DNA of 64,000 bases from JAOUEA01 sp963734685 (lineage in GTDB: Bacteria > Actinomycetota > UBA4738 > HRBIN12): contig CAVTIC010000001.1 of NCBI GenBank assembly GCA_963734685.1, forward strand, positions 1-64,000, given 5' to 3'. Under the pieces are notes generated by a model. That model saw only the letters and a list, made by a program, of their open reading frames with translations. It searched no databases and was not told where the DNA came from. Positions within the stretch are counted from its first letter, which is position 1; each line of letters begins with the position of its first letter. A program made the translations under genes and the position numbers. Below, in pieces: positions 52,829 through 60,727 of this stretch.

Positions 52829-53545
52829 GTGATCCAGGACCACGAGCACATCGAGGAGCTGCTGGCCGGCTACGTGCTGCGCAGCCTCTCCGGCGACGAC
52901 GCCGCCGAGGCCGACCTGCTGCTCTCCGATCATGTGCCCGCGTGCGGCGCGTGCCGTGACTCGCTCGTGAGCTTCCAGTACCTCTCGGCCGACCTCGCGT
53001 TCGCGGCTGAGCCGCTCGCGCCGCCCGAGACGCTGCTCCCCCACCTGCACCGCGAGCTCGAGCCGCAGGCTCCTCGCCGCCGGCCGATCCAGATGTTCGC
53101 CGTCGCCGCGGGCGTCGTCGCCGTCGTCGGCCTCGCCGGCCTCACGGTGAGCCAGAACATCCGCGCGAACAACGCCGACGTGCGCGCCGACGCGCTCGCG
53201 AACGCTGCGCAGCTCGCGACCCGTGACGACGCGAGCCTCGTGCCCGTCGGGCCGGTCAACGAGGTCTCGGCACCGGGCGAGGAGGAGTTCTACGTGATGG
53301 GCGAGAACGTGCCGTCCCCGCCCGCCGGCATGGTCTACCGCGTGTGGCTCGTCTCCGCGGGGACCCCCACCTTCGTCGGCGACTTCCTGCCCGAGTCCGG
53401 GCGAGTGTTCCACGTGGTGCCGTTCGACCCGAGCAGCTACGACGATCTGTGGATCTCGGTCGAGCCCGCCGACGCGCCGACCGACGTGCCGACCGACGTG
53501 CGGTGGCGCGCCTCCGAGCCGGCCACCACCGACGCCGCGGCCTGA
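52829..53545 (+). CDS. Anti-sigma factor with zinc-binding domain (RskA-like)
   Basis: A 238-residue single-pass membrane protein. The N-terminal anti-sigma domain carries the HxxxCxxC zinc motif (DHVPACGACRD, about residues 34-44). One helix lies at about 89-110 (MFAVAAGVVAVVGLAGLTV), and an exported RskA C-terminal domain follows (VYRVWLVSAGTPTFVGDFLP). It holds the sigma factor inactive until cleaved or released by an outside signal. The GTG start is preceded by AGGAGG at five bases and overlaps no other gene. Confidence 0.88.
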   Translation: MIQDHEHIEELLAGYVLRSLSGDDAAEADLLLSDHVPACGACRDSLVSFQYLSADLAFAAEPLAPPETLLPHLHRELEPQAPRRRPIQMFAVAAGVVAVVGLAGLTVSQNIRANNADVRADALANAAQLATRDDASLVPVGPVNEVSAPGEEEFYVMGENVPSPPAGMVYRVWLVSAGTPTFVGDFLPESGRVFHVVPFDPSSYDDLWISVEPADAPTDVPTDVRWRASEPATTDAAA

Positions 53546-53561
53546 TCGCTCACCGCCGACG

Positions 53562-54266
53562 CTAGACGGTCGAGGTCGACGCTCGAGCGGCAACGGCGAC
53601 GGGGCGAGCCGCTCGGAGGAATCCGAGGAACATGACGGCGATGCCCGCAGCGAGCGCAACCGAGAACGGCGCCAGGGAGCCCAGCGCCGCGAACGCAGAG
53701 CCGAACCCGGCGATCACGGTCGCGCCGAGCGCGATCAACAAGGTGCCGACGAAGCGGTCACGCAGTTCGGGGCGGCCGCGCATGCGCCAGGCCGACCACA
53801 GCGCCCCTGCGAGCAACACCGCGTACGAGGGGATCGAGATCAGCTGTGGAAGTCGGTGCGCGGCCGACCCGTCCCCGAAGACGTGCTTGCCCGACGGGAG
53901 GTCTTGCGTGAGCGCCGCGGCGTCGAAAGACGCGCTCCGAAGCACCGACACGGTGTAGGCGGTGAGGAAGATCAGCACGATCCAGACCGCTGCCTGCACC
54001 GTGCGGTTGCGGGACAGCAGCATCAGCTCGCCGCCGGCGAGGAAGGGCACGTTCAACACGGCGCCGAGCGCCCAATAGACCCGGAACTCCCCGGTCGTCC
54101 ACCCGCCGCTCGTGCCGAGCACGACCGCGAGCGAGGCCAGCGCGTACATCCCGAGGGCGAGTGCCCAGGCGAGCTGGTACGGGCGCCGACGAGCGAGGTA
54201 CTGACGTCCGACGAGGCCGGCGAACACGGCCGCCACGACGGCCGCGATCAGCGGGAACACCCACAT
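53562..54266 (-). CDS. Unrecognised polytopic membrane protein
   Basis: A protein of about 234 residues with six to seven predicted helices (VFPLIAAVVAAVFAGLV, LAWALALGMYALASLAVVLG, VQAAVWIVLIFLTAYTVSVL, ISIPSYAVLLAGALWSAW, LLIALGATVIAGFGSAF, FSVALAAGIAVMFLGFL). I recognise no motif. It converges on the sigma/anti-sigma pair and is divergent from the TIM-barrel gene at 54331. Start codon is uncertain: ATGs at 54278 and 54299 are in frame but lack a good Shine-Dalgarno. Confidence 0.72.
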   Translation of the reverse strand: MWVFPLIAAVVAAVFAGLVGRQYLARRRPYQLAWALALGMYALASLAVVLGTSGGWTTGEFRVYWALGAVLNVPFLAGGELMLLSRNRTVQAAVWIVLIFLTAYTVSVLRSASFDAAALTQDLPSGKHVFGDGSAAHRLPQLISIPSYAVLLAGALWSAWRMRGRPELRDRFVGTLLIALGATVIAGFGSAFAALGSLAPFSVALAAGIAVMFLGFLRAARPVAVAARASTSTV

Positions 54267-54318
54267 GGCCCCCAGCATAGGGGCCTCGTACCGGCCCACG
54301 GCGCGACTCCGGGCTGCC

Positions 54319-54324
54319 TACGAT
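54319..54324 (+). promoter_or_regulatory. -10 box (TACGAT), likely leaderless TIM-barrel gene
   Basis: TACGAT ends six bases before the GTG at 54331, with no Shine-Dalgarno between. The spacing matches the one at 52064-52069. Confidence 0.5.
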
Positions 54325-54330
54325 AGGGAC

Positions 54331-55134
54331 GTGGATACACCGCACCTCCTCTTCTCGTCGGCCGCGTTCTTCGCGCGGCCGCTCGCGAACACCTTCCGCA
54401 TCGTGGCGGAGACCGGGTACACGGGCGTCGAGATCATGGTGACCAAGGATCCCGCCAGCCAGGACCCCGCTCGCATGCGGGCGCTGGCGCGCGAGCACGA
54501 CCTCACGATCGGGGCGATCCATGCCCCGTCGCTGCTCGTCACGAGGAAGGTCTGGGGCACCGATCCGATCGGCAAGATCGACCGTGCGATCCAGGTGGCG
54601 GAACGTGCCGAGGTGCCGCTCGTCGTGATGCACCCGCCCTTCCGGTGGCAACGGGCGTACCGTCGCTGGCTCGACGAGCAGCTCCCCTTGGTGGAGGCGC
54701 GCACGGGCGTGACGGTGGCGATCGAGAACATGTTCCCGGTGCGGATGGGTCGGCGGGGGGTGACCTTCCACGCGAACCAGGATCTCGACGAGCTCGAGGG
54801 GCTCCCGCATCTCGTGCTCGACACGAGCCATGCCGCGGTTGCCGAGCACGATCCGATCGAGGTGCGGCGTCGGTTCGGTGACCGCCTGCGCCACGTGCAC
54901 CTGTCCGACAACGCCGGGAAGGGCTGGGACTCCCATCTGCCTCCGGGCCGAGGGATGCTGGACCTCGATGCGTTCTGCGCCGACCTGGTCGACGACGGGT
55001 ACGGAGGATCGGTCTCGCTCGAGGTCGACCTTCGCACCTACCTCACCGACCCCGTGCGGCTGCGTGGCGTCATGGTCGAGATGCGGGAACGAGCCGAGCG
55101 AGCGCTCCGCGCCGGGGTCCAGGACGCGTCGTAG
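54331..55134 (+). CDS. Sugar phosphate isomerase/epimerase-like TIM-barrel protein
   Basis: A 267-residue AP endonuclease family 2 (xylose isomerase-like) barrel. Metal or substrate residues can be seen in GVEIMVTK, IGAIHAP, VVMHPPFRW, AIENMFPV, LVLDTSHAA, HVHLSDNAGKGWDSHLPPGRG and SLEVDLRTY. The His/Glu/Asp set for a divalent metal is complete. The substrate is unknown. Genes of this family are common in actinobacterial genomes near ppx and proC; no such neighbour is present here. Confidence 0.85.
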   Translation: MDTPHLLFSSAAFFARPLANTFRIVAETGYTGVEIMVTKDPASQDPARMRALAREHDLTIGAIHAPSLLVTRKVWGTDPIGKIDRAIQVAERAEVPLVVMHPPFRWQRAYRRWLDEQLPLVEARTGVTVAIENMFPVRMGRRGVTFHANQDLDELEGLPHLVLDTSHAAVAEHDPIEVRRRFGDRLRHVHLSDNAGKGWDSHLPPGRGMLDLDAFCADLVDDGYGGSVSLEVDLRTYLTDPVRLRGVMVEMRERAERALRAGVQDAS

Positions 55135-55181
55135 CGGCCTCGGCCCGGCCGGACGCCGCTCGCTGCTAGCCTGCGGCCGAG

Positions 55182-55361
55182 ATGCGCAGGCCGACCTTCA
55201 TCATGATCGTGATCCTGTTCGCGCTGATCGCCGCCGCCGCCGCCGCCCAGATCGTGATCGCGAGCGGCGACGCGGATCAGCCGCTGCCGGGACCGGCGAG
55301 CCCGGGTCAGCTGCCGAGCGCCTCGACGTCCGTCTCGACCACCGTTCCGCCTCCGGCGTGA
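55182..55361 (+). CDS. Possible small single-helix exported protein (59 residues)
   Basis: ATG 55182 opens a short basic N-terminus (MRRPT), a hydrophobic helix (FIMIVILFALIAAAAAAQIVI) and a Pro/Ser/Thr-rich exported tail to the stop at 55361. TAGCCT lies nine bases upstream and could be the -10 of a leaderless transcript. No relative is recognised. The composition looks like a real membrane-anchored peptide, but the length makes it uncertain. Confidence 0.5.
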   Translation: MRRPTFIMIVILFALIAAAAAAQIVIASGDADQPLPGPASPGQLPSASTSVSTTVPPPA

Positions 55362-55368
55362 CGACCGG

Positions 55369-56154
55369 TCACTCGAGCACGACGGCGCCGCCTTGACGCA
55401 GGTTCAGCACCTGGGCCGCGCTCCCGTGGTTCACCACGAGCGCCACGTATCCCTGCGAATCGACGATCGCCGCGAGCACGCCTTCGGCCACGTCGGCGAA
55501 GATCGAGACGAGCGGGACCGGCCGCCCGGCCACCGTGAGGAGCGAGCCGAGACCCGCGGCCTCGAGATCGGCCGGGCGGGCGCTGAGCTGCACGTTGCCG
55601 AACGCGTCGACCTCGATCACCCGCGTGCCCACCGCCCCCGGCGTCACCATGGGGCCGGGCATCTCCACGACCCGGAGGGTCTCCGGTTCGATCGCTGACC
55701 CCACGTCCTCCAGCGGGAACCCCCTCGCCAGGTGTGCACCCGTGGGAGCGAAGACATCCCGTCCGTGGAACGTCTTCGAGACCGGCTGCAGCGTGACCCG
55801 CTCGTCCTCGATGGCGGCGGCGGCGTCCGCTCCTCCGAGCGACTCCCAGGCGAGCGAGAGCACGCCGTTGTCGGGCCCCACGAGCAGCGCGCCGGAGGCG
55901 GTCCGCACAGCGATCGAGCGGCGCTCCGAGCCCACACCGGGGTCGACCACGGCGACGTAGACGGCGTCGGCGGGCATGTACGGCGTCGCCCGTCCGATCG
56001 TGAGGGCCCCACGCAGCACGTCCTGGCGCGGCACCGAGTGCGTGAGGTCGATCACCCGAGCGTCGGGCGCGATGCGCGCGATCACGCCGTGGCAGACGCC
56101 CACGAACCCATCGGCGAGCCCGTAGTCGGTGCAGAAGACGATCGGCCTGGTCAC
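55369..56154 (-). CDS. SAM hydroxide adenosyltransferase (DUF62)
   Basis: A 261-residue enzyme of the fluorinase/chlorinase superfamily. FCTDYGLADGFVGVCHGVI carries the SAM-binding aspartate region, and VVDPGVGSERRSIAV and HGRDVFAPTGAHLA are family signatures. The members typical of non-halogenating bacteria cleave SAM with water to adenosine and methionine. There is no extended chloride or fluoride loop visible and no other halogenation gene. It overlaps the upstream hydrolase by four bases. Confidence 0.88.
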   Translation of the reverse strand: MTRPIVFCTDYGLADGFVGVCHGVIARIAPDARVIDLTHSVPRQDVLRGALTIGRATPYMPADAVYVAVVDPGVGSERRSIAVRTASGALLVGPDNGVLSLAWESLGGADAAAAIEDERVTLQPVSKTFHGRDVFAPTGAHLARGFPLEDVGSAIEPETLRVVEMPGPMVTPGAVGTRVIEVDAFGNVQLSARPADLEAAGLGSLLTVAGRPVPLVSIFADVAEGVLAAIVDSQGYVALVVNHGSAAQVLNLRQGGAVVLE

Positions 56155-56930
56155 GACGGACCCTGCCCGGACGAGCCGACGGGCAGGAACTCAGCGAGCC
56201 ACCGGATCAGCAGGTAGCGCACGTTGGGACCCTGATTGCCCTCGAGGAGGTCGGTGCCGTGATCTTCGGACGGGAAGATCTCGACGCGCTTCGGCGGAGC
56301 GCTCTGGTCGTAGAGCTCCTGAGCTGCCGCAGCGGCCCCGGGGTCGCCGTTCCCGGCGACGTAGAGCTTCGCCGTCGTGGGTACCGCCAGCCCTTCGGGT
56401 CCCACGGCGAACCCGTCGATCGACTGGGCCGAGAGCGCGACGACGGCTTCGATGTCCGTCCGGGACTTGCTCACGGCCACGAGAGCCGCCGTGCCGCCCA
56501 TGCTGGCGCCGATCGCGCCGACCCTCGGCACCCCGTGCGAGCGCAGGAAGCGGACGGCCGCCTGCACATCCTGCCACATCAGATCCGTCCGAGCCTCGCC
56601 GCCCGAACACCCGGCGTCGCCGCCGGGGCAGTACCCGCGGAAGTCGAAGGTCAGGGCGCGATAGCCCTCGTCGACGAGGGTCTCGGCGAACCCGTAGAAG
56701 GAGGTCTGGTCGGCGGAGCTCATGTGGGCAAGCACCAGGCCTGCCGAGGCGCCGGGCTCGCCGAACAGCCGGCCATCGATCTCCACACCGTCGGCGGTCT
56801 TGAACGAGACGGCCTCGGAGCCCGAAGGAGGCGCCGACGAAGCGTCCCCGCCGCCACAGGCCGGGACGACGACCGCTGCGACCGCCATCGCGGCCGCGAG
56901 CCGGGCGAGCCGGAAACGGGACGCGCGCAC
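56151..56930 (-). CDS. Exported alpha/beta-hydrolase lipoprotein
   Basis: A 259-residue protein with a lipoprotein signal: basic N-terminus, hydrophobic core and VVVPAC lipobox with the cysteine near residue 25. The mature domain is an alpha/beta hydrolase with the nucleophile elbow GASMGG, an oxyanion region (LVLAHMSSADQTS) and a C-terminal catalytic histidine in SEDHGTDLL. It resembles dienelactone hydrolase or esterase-like enzymes. The substrate is unknown. Confidence 0.85.
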   Translation of the reverse strand: MRASRFRLARLAAAMAVAAVVVPACGGGDASSAPPSGSEAVSFKTADGVEIDGRLFGEPGASAGLVLAHMSSADQTSFYGFAETLVDEGYRALTFDFRGYCPGGDAGCSGGEARTDLMWQDVQAAVRFLRSHGVPRVGAIGASMGGTAALVAVSKSRTDIEAVVALSAQSIDGFAVGPEGLAVPTTAKLYVAGNGDPGAAAAAQELYDQSAPPKRVEIFPSEDHGTDLLEGNQGPNVRYLLIRWLAEFLPVGSSGQGPS

Positions 56931-56942
56931 GGAGGTCCGGGC

Positions 56943-57044
56943 TTACTTGCCCAGCTTCATGCGCTGGTGCCGCGTGCGCTTCAGGAGCTTCTTGTGCTTC
57001 TTCTTGCGCATCTTCTTGCGGCGCTTCTTGATCAGCGACGGCAA
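56943..57044 (-). CDS. Ribosomal protein bS22 (AURKAIP1/COX24 domain, 33 residues)
   Basis: The 33-residue, very basic sequence includes SLIKKRRKKMRKKKHKKLL and ends MKLGK. It matches the actinobacterial small ribosomal protein bS22 (known in Mycobacterium with the same length and same ends). It is too short for most gene callers. The TTG start at 57044 is preceded by AAAGGG with seven bases of spacing. In Mycobacterium tuberculosis the same protein lies next to a small excisionase-type regulator (Rv0500A/Rv0500B), as here. Confidence 0.9.
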   Translation of the reverse strand: MPSLIKKRRKKMRKKKHKKLLKRTRHQRMKLGK

Positions 57045-57056
57045 GCGGTAGCCCTT

Positions 57057-57947
57057 TCACTCGGTGCCGAAGAGGTTCCGGAGGTCGACGCGCTTCACGC
57101 GGAAGGTCTCCTCCAGACGGACGGACCCCAGTCTAAGCGCTTTAGGCGGCTCTGCCACGGGTGAGATGAGCCGAAGCCCCTGGTCCTCGGGCACGTACTC
57201 GAGGAAGCCGAGGCCCGTGAACCCACCCGCGCCGTCGGAGAGGCCGACCAGCAGGCGATCGAGCTCCCGCAGGTCGAACAACGGCGGCAGGGTCGGCATG
57301 AACACGGTGGGTTTCACCCGGAACCGCTGCAGCTCGCCCCTGAAGTAGGCGGCCATCGACATCTCTCGTTGCTCGGAGCGCTGATCGACGCTGGTGGGGA
57401 CCACGTTCGGGTGCACAGGGAGCGTCACGAGATCGACGCCGAAGAACCGCTGGATCACGCCGAGCACGGGTTCGAGTTCCTCGCCCCGCTGCAGACCGAC
57501 CACCAGGTCGGGCAGGAGCATGTCGACCTTGTAGTACTTGACGAGCTGTCCCCAGATACCACTGACCATGGCGCTCGTGTCGACCACGAGCAGGTCGGCA
57601 CCCTCGGAGCGACCACGGTCACGCAGTCGCGCCAGCGCGCCGACCAGTGGCAGCACATGCCCCTGGGGACCGGTCGAGCCCACGAACCCCAAGGCATCGG
57701 CGTGCGCGAGACGCTCGAGGGTCAGATCGTCGGGCCCACGCACGTGTTTCAGTCCCACGGTCGCGGGCGGACCAACGGTCTTCTGAGCGACATCGGCGTC
57801 GAGGTAGGCCACGGTGCGGCCGAGCCGCAGGGCGTAGGCCGCGGTCGCCCGAGCCAGCGTGCTCTTGCCGGCGTCCAGGCCGCCGACGAACATCACCGTG
57901 CGTGCTTCGCGCGCGGCTCGATCGACGAGCCGGTCGTGCTCGTTCAC
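57057..57947 (-). CDS. Clp1/GRC3-like P-loop kinase-type protein
   Basis: A 296-residue protein with a Walker A loop FVGGLDAGKSTLARA (about residues 19-33), a Walker B-like aspartate in YLDADVAQ, and a second catalytic region in LVVDTSAMVSG. The arrangement resembles the Clp1/NOL9 polynucleotide 5'-kinase family that in eukaryotes and archaea acts on RNA ends. Its bacterial substrate is not known. GTG at 57947 is selected because GGAGGGG lies five to eight bases upstream; the open frame extends eight codons beyond. It is followed by bS22. Confidence 0.78.
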   Translation of the reverse strand: MNEHDRLVDRAAREARTVMFVGGLDAGKSTLARATAAYALRLGRTVAYLDADVAQKTVGPPATVGLKHVRGPDDLTLERLAHADALGFVGSTGPQGHVLPLVGALARLRDRGRSEGADLLVVDTSAMVSGIWGQLVKYYKVDMLLPDLVVGLQRGEELEPVLGVIQRFFGVDLVTLPVHPNVVPTSVDQRSEQREMSMAAYFRGELQRFRVKPTVFMPTLPPLFDLRELDRLLVGLSDGAGGFTGLGFLEYVPEDQGLRLISPVAEPPKALRLGSVRLEETFRVKRVDLRNLFGTE

Positions 57948-58015
57948 TGCGCCCCCTCCGGGTCCCACCACGGAGGTCGGCTGGACGCGACGGCGCGCGG
58001 AACGGGTGACCGGCC

Positions 58016-58228
58016 TCAGCCGGCCTCGGTGTACCGCTCCATCAGGTAGGCGTGGACGTCTTCCTCTCGGAGCCGGTAGCTCCGGCCCACCCTCACGGCG
58101 GGCATCTCTCCGGTCTTGATCATTCGGTAGACGGTCATCCTGGATACGCGCAAGAGGTCTGCGACCTCGTTGACGGTCTTCAGCCGAGCCTCGGTGAAGG
58201 GTTCACTCTTCACGATGGGCGGAATCAT
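58016..58228 (-). CDS. Small helix-turn-helix regulator (BldC/excisionase type)
   Basis: A 70-residue DNA-binding protein. TVNEVADLLRVSRMTVYRMIKTGEMPAVRVGRSYRL is a MerR/excisionase-type winged helix (about residues 18-54) with AYLMER at the end. In Mycobacterium the same kind of gene lies beside bS22. TATGAT lies over the ATG at 58226-58228, so a leaderless start at the GTG 58213 is possible. The partner promoters are unknown. Confidence 0.88.
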   Translation of the reverse strand: MIPPIVKSEPFTEARLKTVNEVADLLRVSRMTVYRMIKTGEMPAVRVGRSYRLREEDVHAYLMERYTEAG

Positions 58229-58257
58229 AGGCGCTAGGGTGGCTCCCTGGATAGCCC

Positions 58258-59082
58258 TCAGCCGCGCGCGGCGATGGCCTGGAAGCAGGGCCAGTAGGCA
58301 TCGGGCTCGACGTGGTCATCCATCACGACCACGACGCCGGTGCGCCCCTGCGCCTTCGCGACGATCAGCGCCGGGTCGTTCACGTCCGCGATCGACACGG
58401 TCTCAACCCCGGCCTCGATCGCCGCCCCCGCGAAGCCGTGATCGGCCACGACCAGTCCGGGCCGGACCTCGGAGAGCATGCGCTCCATCGCGTCGGGCCG
58501 GTGCGTGTGGCGTGGCTCGCGACCGTCGCTGAGCATGCCGACGCCGCCCCAATGGTCCACGATCCAGTCGTGTGCAAGGTGACGCTCCCTCCAGCGGGCG
58601 CCGTGGGCCGGCCGAGCGACACGCGCCCCCCCGTCGACGAGCAGCCGGTCGATCGCGTGGTACAGGAGCGCAAGCCCGACCGGGTGCCCGGTCGCGAGGA
58701 CGACCGTCTCGCCATCTTTCGCGGCTCTCGCCACGCGGTCCCCCGCCGCCTCGCATGCTTCTACGATCGGTTCCGGCGAGATCTCGACGGGCCCGTACCG
58801 AGCCTCGTGGTCGATCGGCGCACCCGCCGCCTCCGCCACCAGATCCAGGATGCCGTCGAGGTCGAAGGAACCGGGGAGCCCTGACAAGCCGAACAGCTTG
58901 TCGGGGTCACCGTCGATCAGCATCAGGGCGTTCTCGCGCACGTTGTCGAGGGGGTGCGTGGCGGTGCCGGCGACATCGCCTGCGAGCAGCGCACTCTCGA
59001 GCTCATCGCGCGAACACGGGCGCGGCGTCCAGCGTGCGTCGAGCGCCGGCAGGCGCCGGACGTGGCGTCCGATAACGTCCAT
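58258..59082 (-). CDS. Actinobacterial 'phosphatase' family protein (uncharacterised)
   Basis: A 274-residue protein. Segments ETVVLATGHPVGLALLYHAI, LVVADHGFAGAAIEAGVETVSIADVNDPALIVAKAQG and MDDHVEPDAYWP match a conserved actinobacterial family annotated only as 'phosphatase'. The ADHG, ADVNDPAL and DDHV repeats suggest metal-coordinating acidic and histidine residues. Its substrate is not established. ATG 59082 follows TACGAT with a nine-base gap, so the transcript may be leaderless; upstream in-frame codons would overlap the divergent SDR gene. Confidence 0.75.
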   Translation of the reverse strand: MDVIGRHVRRLPALDARWTPRPCSRDELESALLAGDVAGTATHPLDNVRENALMLIDGDPDKLFGLSGLPGSFDLDGILDLVAEAAGAPIDHEARYGPVEISPEPIVEACEAAGDRVARAAKDGETVVLATGHPVGLALLYHAIDRLLVDGGARVARPAHGARWRERHLAHDWIVDHWGGVGMLSDGREPRHTHRPDAMERMLSEVRPGLVVADHGFAGAAIEAGVETVSIADVNDPALIVAKAQGRTGVVVVMDDHVEPDAYWPCFQAIAARG

Positions 59083-59091
59083 GCGTGGCAC

Positions 59092-59097
59092 ATCGTA
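59092..59097 (-). promoter_or_regulatory. -10 box (TACGAT) of the 'phosphatase' gene
   Basis: TACGAT on the minus strand lies nine bases before the ATG at 59082. No Shine-Dalgarno is seen between. Confidence 0.45.
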
Positions 59098-59107
59098 GAG
59101 GAGCTCG

Positions 59108-59911
59108 ATGGAACTGAACGGCACCGTCGTCGTCGTCACCGGCGCGTCCGCGGGGATCGGCGAGGCGACGGCCGTGGCGTTCGCCCGCCGCGGCTCGAAG
59201 GTCGTGCTCGCGGCGCGTCGGCTCGACCGTCTGGAGGCGCTCGCCGACCGCGTCGAGCGCGCAGGTGGGTCGGCCCTGGCGCTGCGGGTCGACGTGACGG
59301 AACCGCGGGAGATCGATGGGCTGCCGACGCTGGTCCGAGAGGTGTACGGGCGTCCCGTCGACGTCCTGGTGAGCAGCGCCGGCGTTCCCGGCGGTGGCGC
59401 GATCGAGGATCTCAGCTACGAGCAGATCCGAGCGGTCGTCGAAGTGAACCTGCTCGGGGTGCTCTACGGCATGCGGGCGTTCCTGCCCGAGATGCTCCGC
59501 CGCGGCCACGGCCACGTGGTGAACGTCGCCTCGATGGCCGGCCGGTTCGCCACCCCAGGCACAGGCCTCTACACGGCGACGAAGCACGCCGTCGTCGCTG
59601 CCAGCGAGTCCGCGAACTACGACGCAGAGTCGCGAGGTGTGCACGTTACCGCCGTGAACCCCGCATTCGTCGCGACCGAGGGGTTCCCCCAGAACGATCT
59701 CCCCCCGTGGATCGTGTTGTCAGCCGACCGCGTCGCCACGGCGATCGTGAAGGTCGTCCGGGACGGCATCGCGCCCGAGTACTCGGTGCCGCGATGGGTC
59801 TCACCGTTCCAGGCCTTCCGCGTGCTCACACCGCCGCTGTACCGTTGGGGGGTGCGCCAGGCCCGTCGGACCGGCGTGAAGGCGACACAGGCGAAGCGAT
59901 GGCACGCGTGA
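59108..59911 (+). CDS. Short-chain dehydrogenase/reductase
   Basis: A 267-residue SDR. The NAD(P) motif TGASAGIGEA is at about residues 11-20, followed by the catalytic serine region (VVNVASMAGR) and the YTATKHA catalytic tyrosine/lysine. An arginine after the second strand (LAARRLDR) favours NADP(H). The substrate is unknown. GAGGAG lies four bases before the ATG. The gene overlaps clpS by 13 bases. Confidence 0.92.
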   Translation: MELNGTVVVVTGASAGIGEATAVAFARRGSKVVLAARRLDRLEALADRVERAGGSALALRVDVTEPREIDGLPTLVREVYGRPVDVLVSSAGVPGGGAIEDLSYEQIRAVVEVNLLGVLYGMRAFLPEMLRRGHGHVVNVASMAGRFATPGTGLYTATKHAVVAASESANYDAESRGVHVTAVNPAFVATEGFPQNDLPPWIVLSADRVATAIVKVVRDGIAPEYSVPRWVSPFQAFRVLTPPLYRWGVRQARRTGVKATQAKRWHA

Positions 59912-60198
59912 GCACCGCCCCCGTCGAGATCGGCCGCCCCGAGACGGTCGAGCACGTCGAGCAGGACGTGCCGTGGGTCGTGATCGTCTGGAACGACCCG
60001 ATCAACCTGATGACCTATGTCACGTGGGTGCTGCAGAAGCTGTTCGGCTACCCACGCGCGCAGGCGGAGAAGCTGATGTGGGACGTGCACACGAAAGGCA
60101 AGGCCGTCGTCTCGAACGGCACCCGCGACGAAGCGGAGCGAGACGTCGCCCGGCTGCACGCCTACGGCCTCTGGGCGACGATGCAGAAGGACCGTTAG
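59899..60198 (+). CDS. clpS: ATP-dependent Clp protease adaptor ClpS
   Basis: A 99-residue adaptor with the ClpS signatures VVIVWNDPINLMTYVTWVLQKLFGY and MWDVHTKGKAVVSNGTRDEAE. It delivers N-degron substrates to ClpAP or ClpCP. The ATG at 59899 starts inside the SDR gene; a GTG nine bases later overlapping the SDR stop has no better Shine-Dalgarno. It is followed immediately by the DUF2017 gene, the usual actinobacterial arrangement. Confidence 0.94.
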   Translation: MARVSTAPVEIGRPETVEHVEQDVPWVVIVWNDPINLMTYVTWVLQKLFGYPRAQAEKLMWDVHTKGKAVVSNGTRDEAERDVARLHAYGLWATMQKDR

Positions 60199-60705
60199 AT
60201 GCGGCTGAGGAAGGGACCGATCCGGCGAGTCGCCCCGAGCCGGTTCGCGGTGCGGTTGTCCGACCAGGAGCGCGACGCCGTCCGCAGGTTCGTCGGACAG
60301 CTCCGGCAGCTCCTCACCTCGGAGAGTCCTTCGAGCGATCCTGGCCTGGCGCGGCTGTTCCCCCCGGCGCTTCCGGAGGACGACGTGTTGGGGAATCTGG
60401 AGTGGGAACAGCAGCACGGGAACGAACTGCTGCTCGGCAAGCTCGAGGCGCTCGACGTCGTCGACCGTACGCTTGACCGCCAGGAACTGACGGAGGACGA
60501 ACTGCTCGCCTGGCTCGGCTCGCTCAACTCGATCCGGCTCGTGGTCGGCACGCGGCTCGGGGTGACCGAGGAGTCGACCGAGCGGGACTTCGAGGGCGAT
60601 GGGGAGACCGCACAGATGTTCGCCCTGTACGGCTACCTCACATGGCTCGAGGGTTGGGTGATCCAGGCGCTCGACGACGAGCTCACCGCGGAGGACGAAG
60701 GCTAG
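60199..60705 (+). CDS. DUF2017 family protein
   Basis: A 168-residue helical cytosolic protein. FPPALPEDDVLGNLEWEQQHGNELL and LLAWLGSLNSIRLVVGTRLGVTEES are conserved in actinobacterial DUF2017 proteins, which nearly always follow clpS. The function is unknown. The start abuts the clpS stop, so the two are co-transcribed and probably functionally linked in proteolysis. Confidence 0.88.
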   Translation: MRLRKGPIRRVAPSRFAVRLSDQERDAVRRFVGQLRQLLTSESPSSDPGLARLFPPALPEDDVLGNLEWEQQHGNELLLGKLEALDVVDRTLDRQELTEDELLAWLGSLNSIRLVVGTRLGVTEESTERDFEGDGETAQMFALYGYLTWLEGWVIQALDDELTAEDEG

Positions 60706-60727
60706 CAGCGTCCTCCCACGGAAGAGG

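Noticed and set aside
55369..56154. Halogenase (fluorinase/chlorinase) reading of the DUF62 protein
   Set aside because: No halide-binding loop features or halometabolite genes can be seen; the sequence fits the common SAM hydroxide adenosyltransferase group.
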